Positions 26,202 through 33,871 of a stretch of 64,000 nt of DNA are shown here, in pieces. This stretch comes from Pseudomonas fildesensis (lineage in GTDB: Bacteria > Pseudomonadota > Gammaproteobacteria > Pseudomonadales > Pseudomonadaceae). Under the pieces are notes generated by a model that was given only the letters and a program-made list of their open reading frames with translations, had not been told where the DNA came from and did not search any database. The stretch is from positions 1-64,000 of the forward strand of contig NZ_LFMW01000016.1 of assembly GCF_001050345.1 (NCBI RefSeq), read 5' to 3'. Position numbers and translations under genes: made by a program. The stretch's first letter is position 1; each line of letters starts with the position of its first letter.

Positions 26202-26648
26202 ATGTGGGATTTCCTGCAGCATCTGTCGTTCTGGGATTGGCTGGCACTGGGCACCGTGTTGTTGATTCTTGAGGTGTTCGGCGCCGGCGGTTACCTGTTG
26301 TGGATGGGTATCGCTGCCGCCGCCGTGGGCGTAATCAAGTTTCTGGTCCCGCCCCTCGGGCTGGAGTGGCAACTGTTGCTGTTCGCCGTATTGTCGATAT
26401 TGACGGCGGTGTATTGGTGGAAACGCCAACGCAGCAGTGCCAAGGCCAGCGACCAACCGGGGCTGAACGAACGGGGTTCGGAGTTGATCGGGCGCACTTT
26501 TGTGGTGCATCAGGCAATTGTGGATGGCCGGGGCAAGATAAAAGTCGGTGACGGCGTGTGGATGGTGACCGGCCCTGACAGCCCGGTAGGTGCTCAAGTA
26601 CGCGTGGTTGGCCAGGATGGTGTGATTTTCAAGGTTGAAACAGTTTAG
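26202..26648 (+). CDS. NfeD-family membrane protein
   Basis: This is a 148-aa short-type NfeD protein. Hydrophobic segments are near residues 9-30 (DWLALGTVLLILEVFGAGGYLLW), 33-50 and 53-70, followed by a soluble OB-fold (about 90-148: RGSELIGRTFVVHQAIVDGRGKIKVGDGVWMV ... GQDGVIFKVETV). The start at 26202 lies 10 bp after the SPFH gene, with AGGC upstream; the frame is open back to 26142, but that stretch overlaps qmcA. NfeD proteins act as partners of SPFH proteins in the same membrane complex. Confidence 0.88.
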   Translation: MWDFLQHLSFWDWLALGTVLLILEVFGAGGYLLWMGIAAAAVGVIKFLVPPLGLEWQLLLFAVLSILTAVYWWKRQRSSAKASDQPGLNERGSELIGRTFVVHQAIVDGRGKIKVGDGVWMVTGPDSPVGAQVRVVGQDGVIFKVETV

Positions 26649-26716
26649 GCGGTGATGGAACTCGGTTGGGCTAACGACAATCAAAAGTGCAGATAACCCA
26701 CCCGGAGTCACCCATC

Positions 26717-27034
26717 ATGCGTCTCAAATATGCTGTCGCAACCCTCGCTGTGCTTTCCCTCCCTGTCGGTTCAGCCATGGCCGACAGTTTCTGGCGCAAT
26801 GTCATCTCGTCGGGCGCCACTACCGGCTCGACGTACCTGACGTTCAAGGACCACAAACTGGTGGTCGCCGCACAAGACGACGCGGGCAGCTTCGTTGCCA
26901 GCGACGGCGGTATCCGCGGGCCGTACCTGGAAGCTGCCATGCAGAAAGTGCGTGCCGACAACCCTGGCCTGAAGGCCACGGATATGGAACTGGCCAATGC
27001 CATCCTGGCGAAAAACGCCATCGCTTCCGAGTAA
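26717..27034 (+). CDS. DUF2388 periplasmic protein
   Basis: This 105-aa protein has a signal peptide (MRLKYAVATLAVLSLPVGSAMA) ending near residue 22. The mature part has the DUF2388 features SFWRNVISSGATTGSTYLTFKDHKLVVAAQDDAGSFVASDG and a C-terminal DMELANAILAKNA. Members of this family are common and often multicopy in Pseudomonas and have no known function. GGAG-type sequence (CCCGGAGTCACCCATC) precedes the ATG at 26717. It has its own strong terminator at 27050-27079, so it appears monocistronic. Confidence 0.88.
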   Translation: MRLKYAVATLAVLSLPVGSAMADSFWRNVISSGATTGSTYLTFKDHKLVVAAQDDAGSFVASDGGIRGPYLEAAMQKVRADNPGLKATDMELANAILAKNAIASE

Positions 27035-27049
27035 CACAGCCCCATGAAG

Positions 27050-27079
27050 AATGCCGCTCTTTTGAAGCGGCATTTTTTT
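27050..27079 (+). terminator. Intrinsic terminator of the DUF2388 gene
   Basis: AATGCCGCT (27050-27058) pairs with AGCGGCATT (27066-27074), and the T-run continues to 27079. It starts 16 bases after the stop codon. Confidence 0.93.
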
Positions 27080-27225
27080 GCACCTATTTTTCCCACAGCT
27101 GATACTGGTAATTCGATGGGTGGTTACGCCTATTTCGCAAACGAATGCGAGAGAAGTCCTGTTCAAGCCAGACGCGCCCCCCAACAAGCTATCGATTCCT
27201 TTTAAGTTAACGTGAATCGACGACC

Positions 27226-27891
27226 ATGCAAAAGCTGTCTCTCGCCCTGTTACTCGCCGCGATCGCAACCCCTGCCGCCCAAGCGGAAGGCTGGTACGGC
27301 TCGGCAAAACTCAACAGTGCACGCCAGAATCTTTCCAGTTCATTGCTGACCAGCCCACGCGTAAGCGAACGCGTCGACGCCCCCGACAGCACCAAAACCT
27401 TCACCAGTTCCTTCGCGGTGGGTTACGCCTTTAGGGAGGGCTGGCGCGTGGAGGGTGAATACACCCTGCCAAGTAACTCGACGTTCAAATCCTATTGGGC
27501 GCCCTTCAACGCCAACGTCAACAGCCTGCACACGCAAAGCCAGCGTTTGATGCTCAATGGCTACAAAGACATCCCAATCAACCCATGGCTATCGTTCTAC
27601 GGGATGGCCGGGGTGGGGGTCGCTCGAATCGCCACCGATGGCTACCAAAGCAACGAGACCCGTCGTTTCGCCAGCAACCGCCAGCACAATCTTGCCTACA
27701 GCCTGGGCCTGGGGCTGGACGCCAAGGTCACGGAAGAGCTAACCCTGGGCGTTGGTTATCGCTATGTGGCCATGGGCGATGTTGAAACCGGCTACAACAC
27801 CTTCGCCAACCGGATAAACGCCCGGGATGAGCAGCTCAAGGGCAAGCTCAAGGAGCAGAACCTGTTTCTTGAGGCCCGCGTTGCCTTCTGA
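27226..27891 (+). CDS. Small outer-membrane beta-barrel protein
   Basis: This 221-aa protein has a signal peptide (MQKLSLALLLAAIATPAAQA) and then alternating amphipathic strands typical of an eight-stranded OmpA/Opa-like barrel: FAVGYAFREGWRVEGEYTL near residue 65, WLSFYGMAGVGVARI near 122, LAYSLGLGLDAKVTEELTLGVGYRYVAMG near 158-186, and a final LFLEARVAF ending in Phe. Residues 45-60 and 135-150 are likely surface loops. No enzymatic motif is visible. Its own terminator follows 16 bp after the stop. Function unknown; adhesion or membrane stability are typical but unproven roles. Confidence 0.82.
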   Translation: MQKLSLALLLAAIATPAAQAEGWYGSAKLNSARQNLSSSLLTSPRVSERVDAPDSTKTFTSSFAVGYAFREGWRVEGEYTLPSNSTFKSYWAPFNANVNSLHTQSQRLMLNGYKDIPINPWLSFYGMAGVGVARIATDGYQSNETRRFASNRQHNLAYSLGLGLDAKVTEELTLGVGYRYVAMGDVETGYNTFANRINARDEQLKGKLKEQNLFLEARVAF

Positions 27892-27906
27892 TTCATAAGC
27901 CAGGAG

Positions 27907-27933
27907 TGCCGCCCGCCGAGGCGGCATTTTTTT
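27907..27933 (+). terminator. Intrinsic terminator of the barrel-protein gene
   Basis: TGCCGCC (27907-27913) pairs with GGCGGCA (27920-27926), followed by seven T residues. Confidence 0.9.
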
Positions 27934-28051
27934 GCCCGCAGGATGACGATTCAATCACAACCGACAGGCTATATTCAGTCGAGCCGTGCAACCATGCCGG
28001 TACTGATACGCCTTTTCTCATCGTCTATCTGAAACGGATGCCTTCGTCGTC

Positions 28052-29191
28052 ATGAGCCAACAGCCCTTCCTGCCGTTTTCCAAACCCACCATCGATGAAG
28101 CCACCATCTCGGCAGTCGGCGATGTACTGCGCTCGGGCTGGATCACCAGCGGGCCGAAAGTGCAGGCATTCGAGGCACAGCTGTCGGAGTACTTTGGCGG
28201 CCGCCCGGTGCGTACCTTCAACTCGGGCACTTGCACCATGGAGATTGCCTTGCGCATCGCCGGTATCGGGCCTGGCGATGAAGTCATTACCACGCCGATC
28301 TCTTGGGTCGCCACGGCCAACGTGATTCTGGAGGTCGGCGCCACGCCGGTGTTTGCCGATATCGACCCGGTCACCCGCAACATCGACCTGGCCCAGGTGG
28401 AAGCTGCAATCACACCGCGCACCAAAGCGATCATCCCGGTGTACCTGGCCGGTTTACCGCTGGATATGCCGATGCTTTACGCACTGGCGAACAAGTACAA
28501 CCTGCGCATCGTTGAAGACGCCGCCCAGGCGTTAGGGTCGAGTTGGGACGGCGAGCGCATCGGCGCTACCGGTGACTTTGTGTCGTTCAGTTTCCAGGCG
28601 AACAAAAACATTACCTCTTCCGAGGGTGGTTGCCTGGTGTTGAATAACGCCGAGGAAGCACGCCTGGCGGAGAAGTACCGCTTGCAGGGCGTTACTCGCA
28701 CCGGCTTCGATGGCCTGGATGTGGATGTGCTGGGCGGCAAGTTCAACATGACCGATATCGCCGCCGCCATTGGCCTGGGGCAATTTGCGCATATCGAAAA
28801 GATCACCGCCCATCGACAGAACCTGGCACGGCATTACTTCGAGTGCTTCGGCAGTGATTTTGAAGAAAAGTATGGCGCGCAGCTGCCGCCCGCGGACTTT
28901 GAAAACAGCAACTGGCACCTGTTCCAACTGGTGCTGCCAGAGCGTCAAGACGGCTTGCCCGCCCGCGCCACGTTCATGGAGCAGATGCAGGCCCACGGTG
29001 TAGGCATTGGCTATCACTACCCGCCGATCCACCTGCTGAGCCTTTATCGGGCACAGGGTTTCAAGGAAGGCATGTTCCCGGTGGCGGAGCGTGTTGGGCG
29101 TTTGATCGTGTCGTTGCCAATGTTTACGGCGATGACGGAGGCGGATGTCGAGCGGTCGATAGCGGCGGTAAAGGCAGTATTGAAGCGCTAA
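28052..29191 (+). CDS. DegT/DnrJ/EryC1/StrS (ArnB-type) sugar aminotransferase
   Basis: This 379-aa PLP-dependent aminotransferase opens with FLPFSKPTIDEATISAVGDVLRSGWITSGPK, very like ArnB. The PLP lysine is Lys185 in SFQANKNITSSEGG; IVEDAAQALGS (near 153) provides the aspartate that contacts the cofactor. Substrates of this class are nucleotide-linked 4-keto sugars, so a role in surface polysaccharide or lipid A sugar synthesis is likely. No arn or sugar-nucleotide genes lie nearby, so the specific substrate is unknown. It stands alone, convergent with gcvH across a REP doublet, in the place where other pseudomonads have gcvP. Confidence 0.85.
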   Translation: MSQQPFLPFSKPTIDEATISAVGDVLRSGWITSGPKVQAFEAQLSEYFGGRPVRTFNSGTCTMEIALRIAGIGPGDEVITTPISWVATANVILEVGATPVFADIDPVTRNIDLAQVEAAITPRTKAIIPVYLAGLPLDMPMLYALANKYNLRIVEDAAQALGSSWDGERIGATGDFVSFSFQANKNITSSEGGCLVLNNAEEARLAEKYRLQGVTRTGFDGLDVDVLGGKFNMTDIAAAIGLGQFAHIEKITAHRQNLARHYFECFGSDFEEKYGAQLPPADFENSNWHLFQLVLPERQDGLPARATFMEQMQAHGVGIGYHYPPIHLLSLYRAQGFKEGMFPVAERVGRLIVSLPMFTAMTEADVERSIAAVKAVLKR

Positions 29192-29194
29192 CCC

Positions 29195-29278
29195 TGTAGG
29201 ACCCGACTTGCCGGCGATGGCGACCTCAGGGTCGCTGCAAGGCTCGAGGGCCTCATCGCCGGCAAGCCGGCTCCTGCA
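29195..29278. repeat. REP doublet, CTTGCCGGCGATG type
   Basis: GACTTGCCGGCGATG near 29205-29219 and CATCGCCGGCAAGCC near 29253-29267 form inverted arms, with inner GCGACC/GGTCGC arms. It lies between the convergent aminotransferase and gcvH genes and shares its core with 22431-22475. Confidence 0.85.
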
Positions 29279-29291
29279 ATGATCGGCGGTG

Positions 29292-29675
29292 TTATTCGCC
29301 GATGGCGGCTTTGTAGCCGGCGGCATCCAGCAGTTTTTCCAGGTCAGCCGGGTTGCTTGGCTTGAGTTTGAAGATCCACGCACCGTAAGGGTCGGTGTTC
29401 AGCAGCTCTGGCTCGGCGCTCAGCGCGTCGTTCACAGCGATCACTTCGCCAGCAATCGGCGAGTAGATATCCGAAGCGGCCTTCACCGACTCAACCACCC
29501 CAGCCTGACCTTCTGCGGCAAATACGTTGCCAACCTCGGTCAGCTCCACGAACACCACATCACCCAAGGCTTCCTGGGCATGGTCGGAGATCCCAACGGT
29601 CACGGTACCGTCGGCTTCCAGACGGGCCCATTCGTGACTTTCGGCAAAACGCAGGTCGGCAGGGATATTGCTCAT
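29292..29675 (-). CDS. gcvH: Glycine cleavage system H protein
   Basis: This 127-aa lipoyl carrier shuttles the methylamine group between P, T and L proteins of the glycine cleavage system. The lipoylated Lys65 lies in the consensus VESVKAASDIYSP, and the surrounding ESHEWARLEADGTVTVGISDHAQEALGDVVFVELP-like fold is standard. The ATG at 29675 (MSNIPADLRF) follows GAGGAC and matches family length; an open extension adds five residues. It is 51 bp after gcvT. The gcvP gene that normally follows is not here. Confidence 0.96.
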   Translation of the reverse strand: MSNIPADLRFAESHEWARLEADGTVTVGISDHAQEALGDVVFVELTEVGNVFAAEGQAGVVESVKAASDIYSPIAGEVIAVNDALSAEPELLNTDPYGAWIFKLKPSNPADLEKLLDAAGYKAAIGE

Positions 29676-29726
29676 AGTCTGTGTCCTCAAGAAGTAATGT
29701 CAGCGGCCATTGGCCTGCCGGAATAG

Positions 29727-30809
29727 TTAGATCAAGGTTTTGCCATGGCGCACGAAGGTCGGTTTGACCACTCGAACCGGATACCACTTGCCGCGGATTT
29801 CCACTTCGGCCCGATCGGCTGTCGCCGTCGGTACACGTGCCAGCGCAATGGATTTGCTCAGCGTAGGAGAGAAACTACCACTGGTGATCTCCCCTTCGCC
29901 AACATTGGCGATACGAACCACTTGGTGAGCGCGTAAAACCCCACGTTCTTCCAGTACCAGCCCGACCAGTTTGAACCGCACGCCGGCGGCCTTTTCTGCT
30001 TCCAGCGCCGCACGGCCGATGAATTGGCGCTCGGCGGGCTCCCAGGCGATGCTCCAGGCCATGTTGGCCGCCAAGGGGGAAACGTCCTGGTGGATATCCT
30101 GACCATACAGGTTCATGCCGGCTTCCAGGCGCAACGTATCGCGTGCGCCGAGGCCGATGGGGGAAATACCGGCGCCCACCAGATCGTTGAAAAAGCCCGG
30201 CGCCTGGTCGGCAGGCAGGACAATTTCAAGGCCGTCTTCGCCGGTGTAACCCGTACGGGCGATAAACCAGTCGCCGTCCGCCTGGCCTTCAAAGGGCTTG
30301 AGCTGGTTGATCAGGTTGCCACGGGACTGAGTGACCAGTTCGGCAATTTTCTGCCGGGCATGGGGGCCTTGAATCGCGAGCATGGCCAATTCAGGACGCT
30401 CATGCAGCTGCGCCGTGTAGTCGCCCAACTGCGCCTGCATCCAGGCCATGTCCTGGTCGCGGGTAGCGGCGTTGACCACCAGCCGGTAACCGGCTTCGGT
30501 GCGGTAGACGATCATGTCGTCCACCACGCCGCCCTGCTCGTTGAGCATGGCGCTGTACAACGCACGGCCGCAGCCATGTAAACGATCGACGTCATTGGCC
30601 AGCAGGTGCTGGAGCCATTCCTTGGCCTGAGGGCCGGTGACATCGATCACGGTCATATGAGATACATCGAACACCCCGCAGTCGCGCCGCACCTGATGGT
30701 GTTCTTCAACTTGCGAGCCGTAGTGCAGAGGCATATCCCAACCGCCAAAATCGACCATTTTCGCGCCGAGGGCGAGATGCAGGTCATACAGAGGCGTACG
30801 CTGTCCCAT
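29727..30809 (-). CDS. gcvT: Glycine cleavage system aminomethyltransferase GcvT
   Basis: This 360-aa tetrahydrofolate-dependent T protein releases ammonia and makes 5,10-methylene-THF from the H-protein-bound intermediate. The start MGQRTPLYDLHLALGAKMVDFGGWDMPLHYGSQVEEHH, the folate-site Asp in DVSHMTVIDVTG (near 52), and GYTGEDGLEIVLP (near 190-202) are present, as is the C-terminal domain ending VKPTFVRHGK. The ATG at 30809 has AAGGAG upstream; the open frame to 30866 is a weaker alternative. No glycine riboswitch consensus was recognisable in 30810-30960. It is the first gene of a gcvT-gcvH pair. Confidence 0.96.
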   Translation of the reverse strand: MGQRTPLYDLHLALGAKMVDFGGWDMPLHYGSQVEEHHQVRRDCGVFDVSHMTVIDVTGPQAKEWLQHLLANDVDRLHGCGRALYSAMLNEQGGVVDDMIVYRTEAGYRLVVNAATRDQDMAWMQAQLGDYTAQLHERPELAMLAIQGPHARQKIAELVTQSRGNLINQLKPFEGQADGDWFIARTGYTGEDGLEIVLPADQAPGFFNDLVGAGISPIGLGARDTLRLEAGMNLYGQDIHQDVSPLAANMAWSIAWEPAERQFIGRAALEAEKAAGVRFKLVGLVLEERGVLRAHQVVRIANVGEGEITSGSFSPTLSKSIALARVPTATADRAEVEIRGKWYPVRVVKPTFVRHGKTLI

Positions 30810-30965
30810 GGGTTTCTCCTTCCGGGCGTGGCGAAGGTGCGCAGCGTTGCCGTTCGCGCTGAACACCTTGAATTACAAGGCCTGCAGCCACGCACAGCAA
30901 CCCGATCCGAAAGACGGACCGCACCGAATGCCGCGCATTGTAGCCTCAAGCTGTAGGACTGGCAC

Positions 30966-32582
30966 CTAGCCGATTTGTCGGGCAGAGCGTCGGATCAGCA
31001 AGATCACCGGTAACAGGCCAACCAGCACGAGGGTCAGCGCCGGCAAAGAAGCCCGCGCCCACTCCCCCTCACTCGTCATTTCAAAAATCCTTACCGCCAG
31101 GGTGTCCCAGCCAAACGGGCGCATGAGCAGGGTGGCGGGCATTTCCTTGAGCACGTCGACGAACACCAGCAGCGCTGCGCTCAGGGTGCCGGGCAGCAAC
31201 AGCGGCAGATACACTTTGCAAAACAGTCGTGGACCGCTCACGCCAAGACTGCGAGCGGCTTCCGGCAACGATGGACGGATTCGCGTCAGGCTGTTTTCCA
31301 GCGGACCGTAGGCCACGGCCAGAAAACGTACCAGATACGCCAGCACCAACGCCGACAGGCTGCCCAGCAACAGGGGTTTGCCCGAACCGCCGAGCCAACC
31401 CGACAGCGGCACCACCAGCTCACGATCCAGATAGCTGAAGGCCAACATGATCGACACCGCCAACACCGAGCCGGGCAAGGCGTAGCCAACGTTGGCCAGG
31501 CTGATACCGGAACGAATCGCCCGTGTCGGCGCCAGGCGGTTGGCGAAGGCCAGTATCAGGGCCACGCTGACCGTGATCAGCGCCGCGATGCCACCCAAGT
31601 ACAACGTGTGGACGATCAGGCCCGAATAGCGCTCATCCAGGTCGAAGCGGCCGCGTTGCCAGAACCAGGCGACCAGTTGCAGCATCGGAATGACAAACGC
31701 ACAGGCGAATACCAGGCCACACCAACCACTGGCGGCTACGGCCTTGAACCCACGCAGGTGGTAAAGCGCCTTGCCCCTTGGCCGTTCGTTGCTTGGGCGA
31801 CTGGCGCCACGGGCGCGCCGTTCGCCATACAGCACCAGCATCACCACCAGCAGCAACAGGCTGGCCAGTTGAGCCGCGCTGGACAGGCTGAAAAAGCCGT
31901 ACCAGGTCTTGTAGATGGCGGTGGTGAAGGTATCGAAATTGAACACCGAGACCGCACCGAAATCCGCCAGGGTCTCCATTAACGCCAAGGCCACACCGGC
32001 GCCAATCGCGGGCCTGGCCATGGGCAATGCCACGCGCCAGGACGCTTGCCAGGGCGATTGCCCCAACACCCGCGCGGCTTCCATCAAGCCTTTGCCCTGA
32101 GCGAGGAATGCGGTACGCGCCAGCAGGTAGACGTAGGGATAGAACACCAGCACCAGCACGATGGTTACACCGCTGGTGGAGCGCACGCGCGGCAAACGCA
32201 AGCCGCTGCCGAACCACTCGCGCAGGAGGGTTTGCACCGGGCCTGCGAAGTCCAGCAGGCCGACGAATACGAAGGCCAGTACATAGGCCGGAATCGCGAA
32301 GGGCAGCATCAAGGCCCAGTCGAGCCAGCGCCGGCCAGGGAATTCGCAAAGGCTGGTCAACCACGCCAGGCTTACACCCAACACGGTCACACCGGCGCCG
32401 ACGCCCAGCACCAGGGTCAAGGTATTGCCCAGCAAGCGTGGCATCTGGGTCTCCCACAGGTGGGACCAGATTTGGGCGTCAATGCTTTGCCAGGACAGCA
32501 ACAACACGCTCAGCGGCAGCAGCACCAGGGCGGCGACGGTGAAGACCGGCAGGTACCAGCGGCGTTGGGCGGGATGGGCCAA
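30966..32582 (-). CDS. Ferric iron ABC transporter permease (FbpB/SfuB type)
   Basis: This roughly 538-aa fused permease has two BPD_transp_1 halves and about twelve membrane segments; coupling motifs appear twice, ARVLGQSPWQASWRVALPMARPAIG in the first half and ARSLGVSGPRLFCKVYLPLLLPG in the second. It would transport Fe3+ delivered by the adjacent binding protein. I place the start at a TTG (32580-32582) with AGAGAG about 9 bases upstream, because the open frame to 32654 runs into a repeat element and its extra residues are not membrane-protein-like; the exact start is uncertain. No ATPase gene is adjacent, so the ATP-binding subunit must be encoded elsewhere. Confidence 0.85.
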   Translation of the reverse strand: MAHPAQRRWYLPVFTVAALVLLPLSVLLLSWQSIDAQIWSHLWETQMPRLLGNTLTLVLGVGAGVTVLGVSLAWLTSLCEFPGRRWLDWALMLPFAIPAYVLAFVFVGLLDFAGPVQTLLREWFGSGLRLPRVRSTSGVTIVLVLVFYPYVYLLARTAFLAQGKGLMEAARVLGQSPWQASWRVALPMARPAIGAGVALALMETLADFGAVSVFNFDTFTTAIYKTWYGFFSLSSAAQLASLLLLVVMLVLYGERRARGASRPSNERPRGKALYHLRGFKAVAASGWCGLVFACAFVIPMLQLVAWFWQRGRFDLDERYSGLIVHTLYLGGIAALITVSVALILAFANRLAPTRAIRSGISLANVGYALPGSVLAVSIMLAFSYLDRELVVPLSGWLGGSGKPLLLGSLSALVLAYLVRFLAVAYGPLENSLTRIRPSLPEAARSLGVSGPRLFCKVYLPLLLPGTLSAALLVFVDVLKEMPATLLMRPFGWDTLAVRIFEMTSEGEWARASLPALTLVLVGLLPVILLIRRSARQIG

Positions 32583-32604
32583 AGGTGAGCTCTCTCTAAA
32601 AATG

Positions 32605-32714
32605 ATTGTGCCCACGCTCTGCGTGGGCACATAGCCTTTGACGCTCTGCGTCACGCGTCAAGGCGCGACGCGGAGCGTCGAGGGCGGCATTCCTTTGCTA
32701 CGCGCGGGAACGAT
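32605..32714. repeat. Multi-hairpin intergenic repeat (CCCACGCTCTGCGTGGG family)
   Basis: GTGCCCACGCTCTGCGTGGGCAC-type palindrome at 32608-32630 is followed by GACGCTCTGCGTC near 32639-32651 and GACGCGGAGCGTC near 32667-32679, ending in GGGAACGATC. The three share an ACGC-TCTGCG core in direct or inverted form, as in a repeat family seen between genes in P. syringae and P. fluorescens. It separates the iron-binding-protein gene from its permease gene. Confidence 0.8.
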
Positions 32715-32731
32715 CAATCATAACCGGTGAA

Positions 32732-33736
32732 TCAGTTCCAGCCAGCCCGATCCATCAACCGAATCGCCTCAGCCTGACGCTTGCCCGCCACTTCCACCGG
32801 CAAGGTATCCGCTACGAACTTGCCCCAGGTCGCCACTTCAGCCGACGGCGGCACCGCCGGGTTGGCCGGGAATTCCTGGTTCACGTCGGCAAAGATCTTC
32901 TGCGCCTCAGGCGTGGTCATCCATTCCACAAGCGCTTTGGCGGCTTCGGGGTGCGGTGCGTGTTTGGTCAGGCCGATGCCCGACAGGTTCACATGCACGC
33001 CACGGTCGCCCTGGTTGGGCCAGAACAGCTTCACCGCCAGGTCCGGCTTCTGCTTGTGCAGGCGGCCGTAGTAGTAGGTATTGACGATACCCACGTCGCA
33101 CTGGCCGGCGTTGATCGCCTCCAGCACCGCGATGTCGTCGGAGAACACGTCGGTGGACAGGTTGTTGACCCAGCCTTTGACGATTTCTTCGGTCTTGGCC
33201 GCACCGTGGGTTTCGATCAGTGTGGCGGTCAGCGACTGGTTGTAGACCTTTTTCGCCGTGCGCAGGCACAGGCGGCCTTCCCATTGCTTGTCGGCCAGGG
33301 CTTCATAAGTGGTCAGGTCGCCCGGTTTAACCCGGTCGGTGGAGTAGGCGATGGTCCGCGCGCGCAGGCTCAAACCGGTCCAGGCGTGGGCCGATGAGCG
33401 ATATTGCATCGGGATATTGGCGTCGATCACCTTGGAGGTGAACGGTTGCAGGATGCCCATCTGCTCGGCTTGCCAGAGGTTACCGGCGTCCACGGTGAGC
33501 AGCAGGTCTGCGGTGGCGTTTTCGCCCTCGGCCTTGATGCGCTGCATCAGCGGGGCTTCCTTGTCAGTGATGAACTTCACCTGCACACCGGTTTTTTGGG
33601 TGTAGGCGTCGAACACCGGCTTGATCAGTTCGTCGATGCGCGAGGAGTAGACCACGACTTCGTCGGCCGCCTGCACGGTGGTGGTGCCGATGAGGGTGAG
33701 TGCCAGGGCAGTCAGGAGGCGCTTGGGTGCCAACAT
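32732..33736 (-). CDS. Periplasmic ferric iron-binding protein (FbpA/FutA type)
   Basis: This 334-aa binding protein has a signal peptide (MLAPKRLLTALALTLIGTTTVQA) followed by ADEVVVYSSRIDELIKPVFDAYTQKTGVQVKFI. The family iron-ligand tyrosines fit the segment VGIVNTYYYGRLHKQKPD (near residues 212-229). It would hold Fe3+ in the periplasm for the downstream permease. I start at the ATG at 33736 with GAGAGACC upstream; the longer frame to 33832 places about 32 residues before the signal and is unlikely. The permease gene follows after a 149-bp gap filled with repeats. Confidence 0.9.
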   Translation of the reverse strand: MLAPKRLLTALALTLIGTTTVQAADEVVVYSSRIDELIKPVFDAYTQKTGVQVKFITDKEAPLMQRIKAEGENATADLLLTVDAGNLWQAEQMGILQPFTSKVIDANIPMQYRSSAHAWTGLSLRARTIAYSTDRVKPGDLTTYEALADKQWEGRLCLRTAKKVYNQSLTATLIETHGAAKTEEIVKGWVNNLSTDVFSDDIAVLEAINAGQCDVGIVNTYYYGRLHKQKPDLAVKLFWPNQGDRGVHVNLSGIGLTKHAPHPEAAKALVEWMTTPEAQKIFADVNQEFPANPAVPPSAEVATWGKFVADTLPVEVAGKRQAEAIRLMDRAGWN

Positions 33737-33842
33737 GGGGCGGTCTCTCATATGCAAATTGAAGGCAAATGATAGGGACTCACATTTGGCAGCGCTCGGT
33801 GGAGGCGTTACTAGATGTTGCACGACGCGCAATACCCACTCC

Positions 33843-33871
33843 CTGCAGGAGCCAGCAAGCTCGCACCTACA
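33843..33871. repeat. Single REP-type half element
   Basis: CTGCAGGAGCCAGCAAGCTCGC-type sequence resembles the CTGTAGGAGCGAGCAAGCTCGCGCCTACAG element at 18268-18297. It overlaps the last codons of the ubiI-type gene and lies in a convergent-free spacer before the iron-binding gene. Confidence 0.6.

Noticed and set aside
30810..30960. Possible glycine riboswitch upstream of gcvT
   Set aside because: The spacer lacks the conserved tandem-aptamer core sequences of glycine riboswitches and is too short for a typical two-aptamer element.
32583..32654. N-terminal extension of the iron permease
   Set aside because: The added codons run through the palindromic repeat and give a non-membrane, non-signal sequence before a normal permease start.
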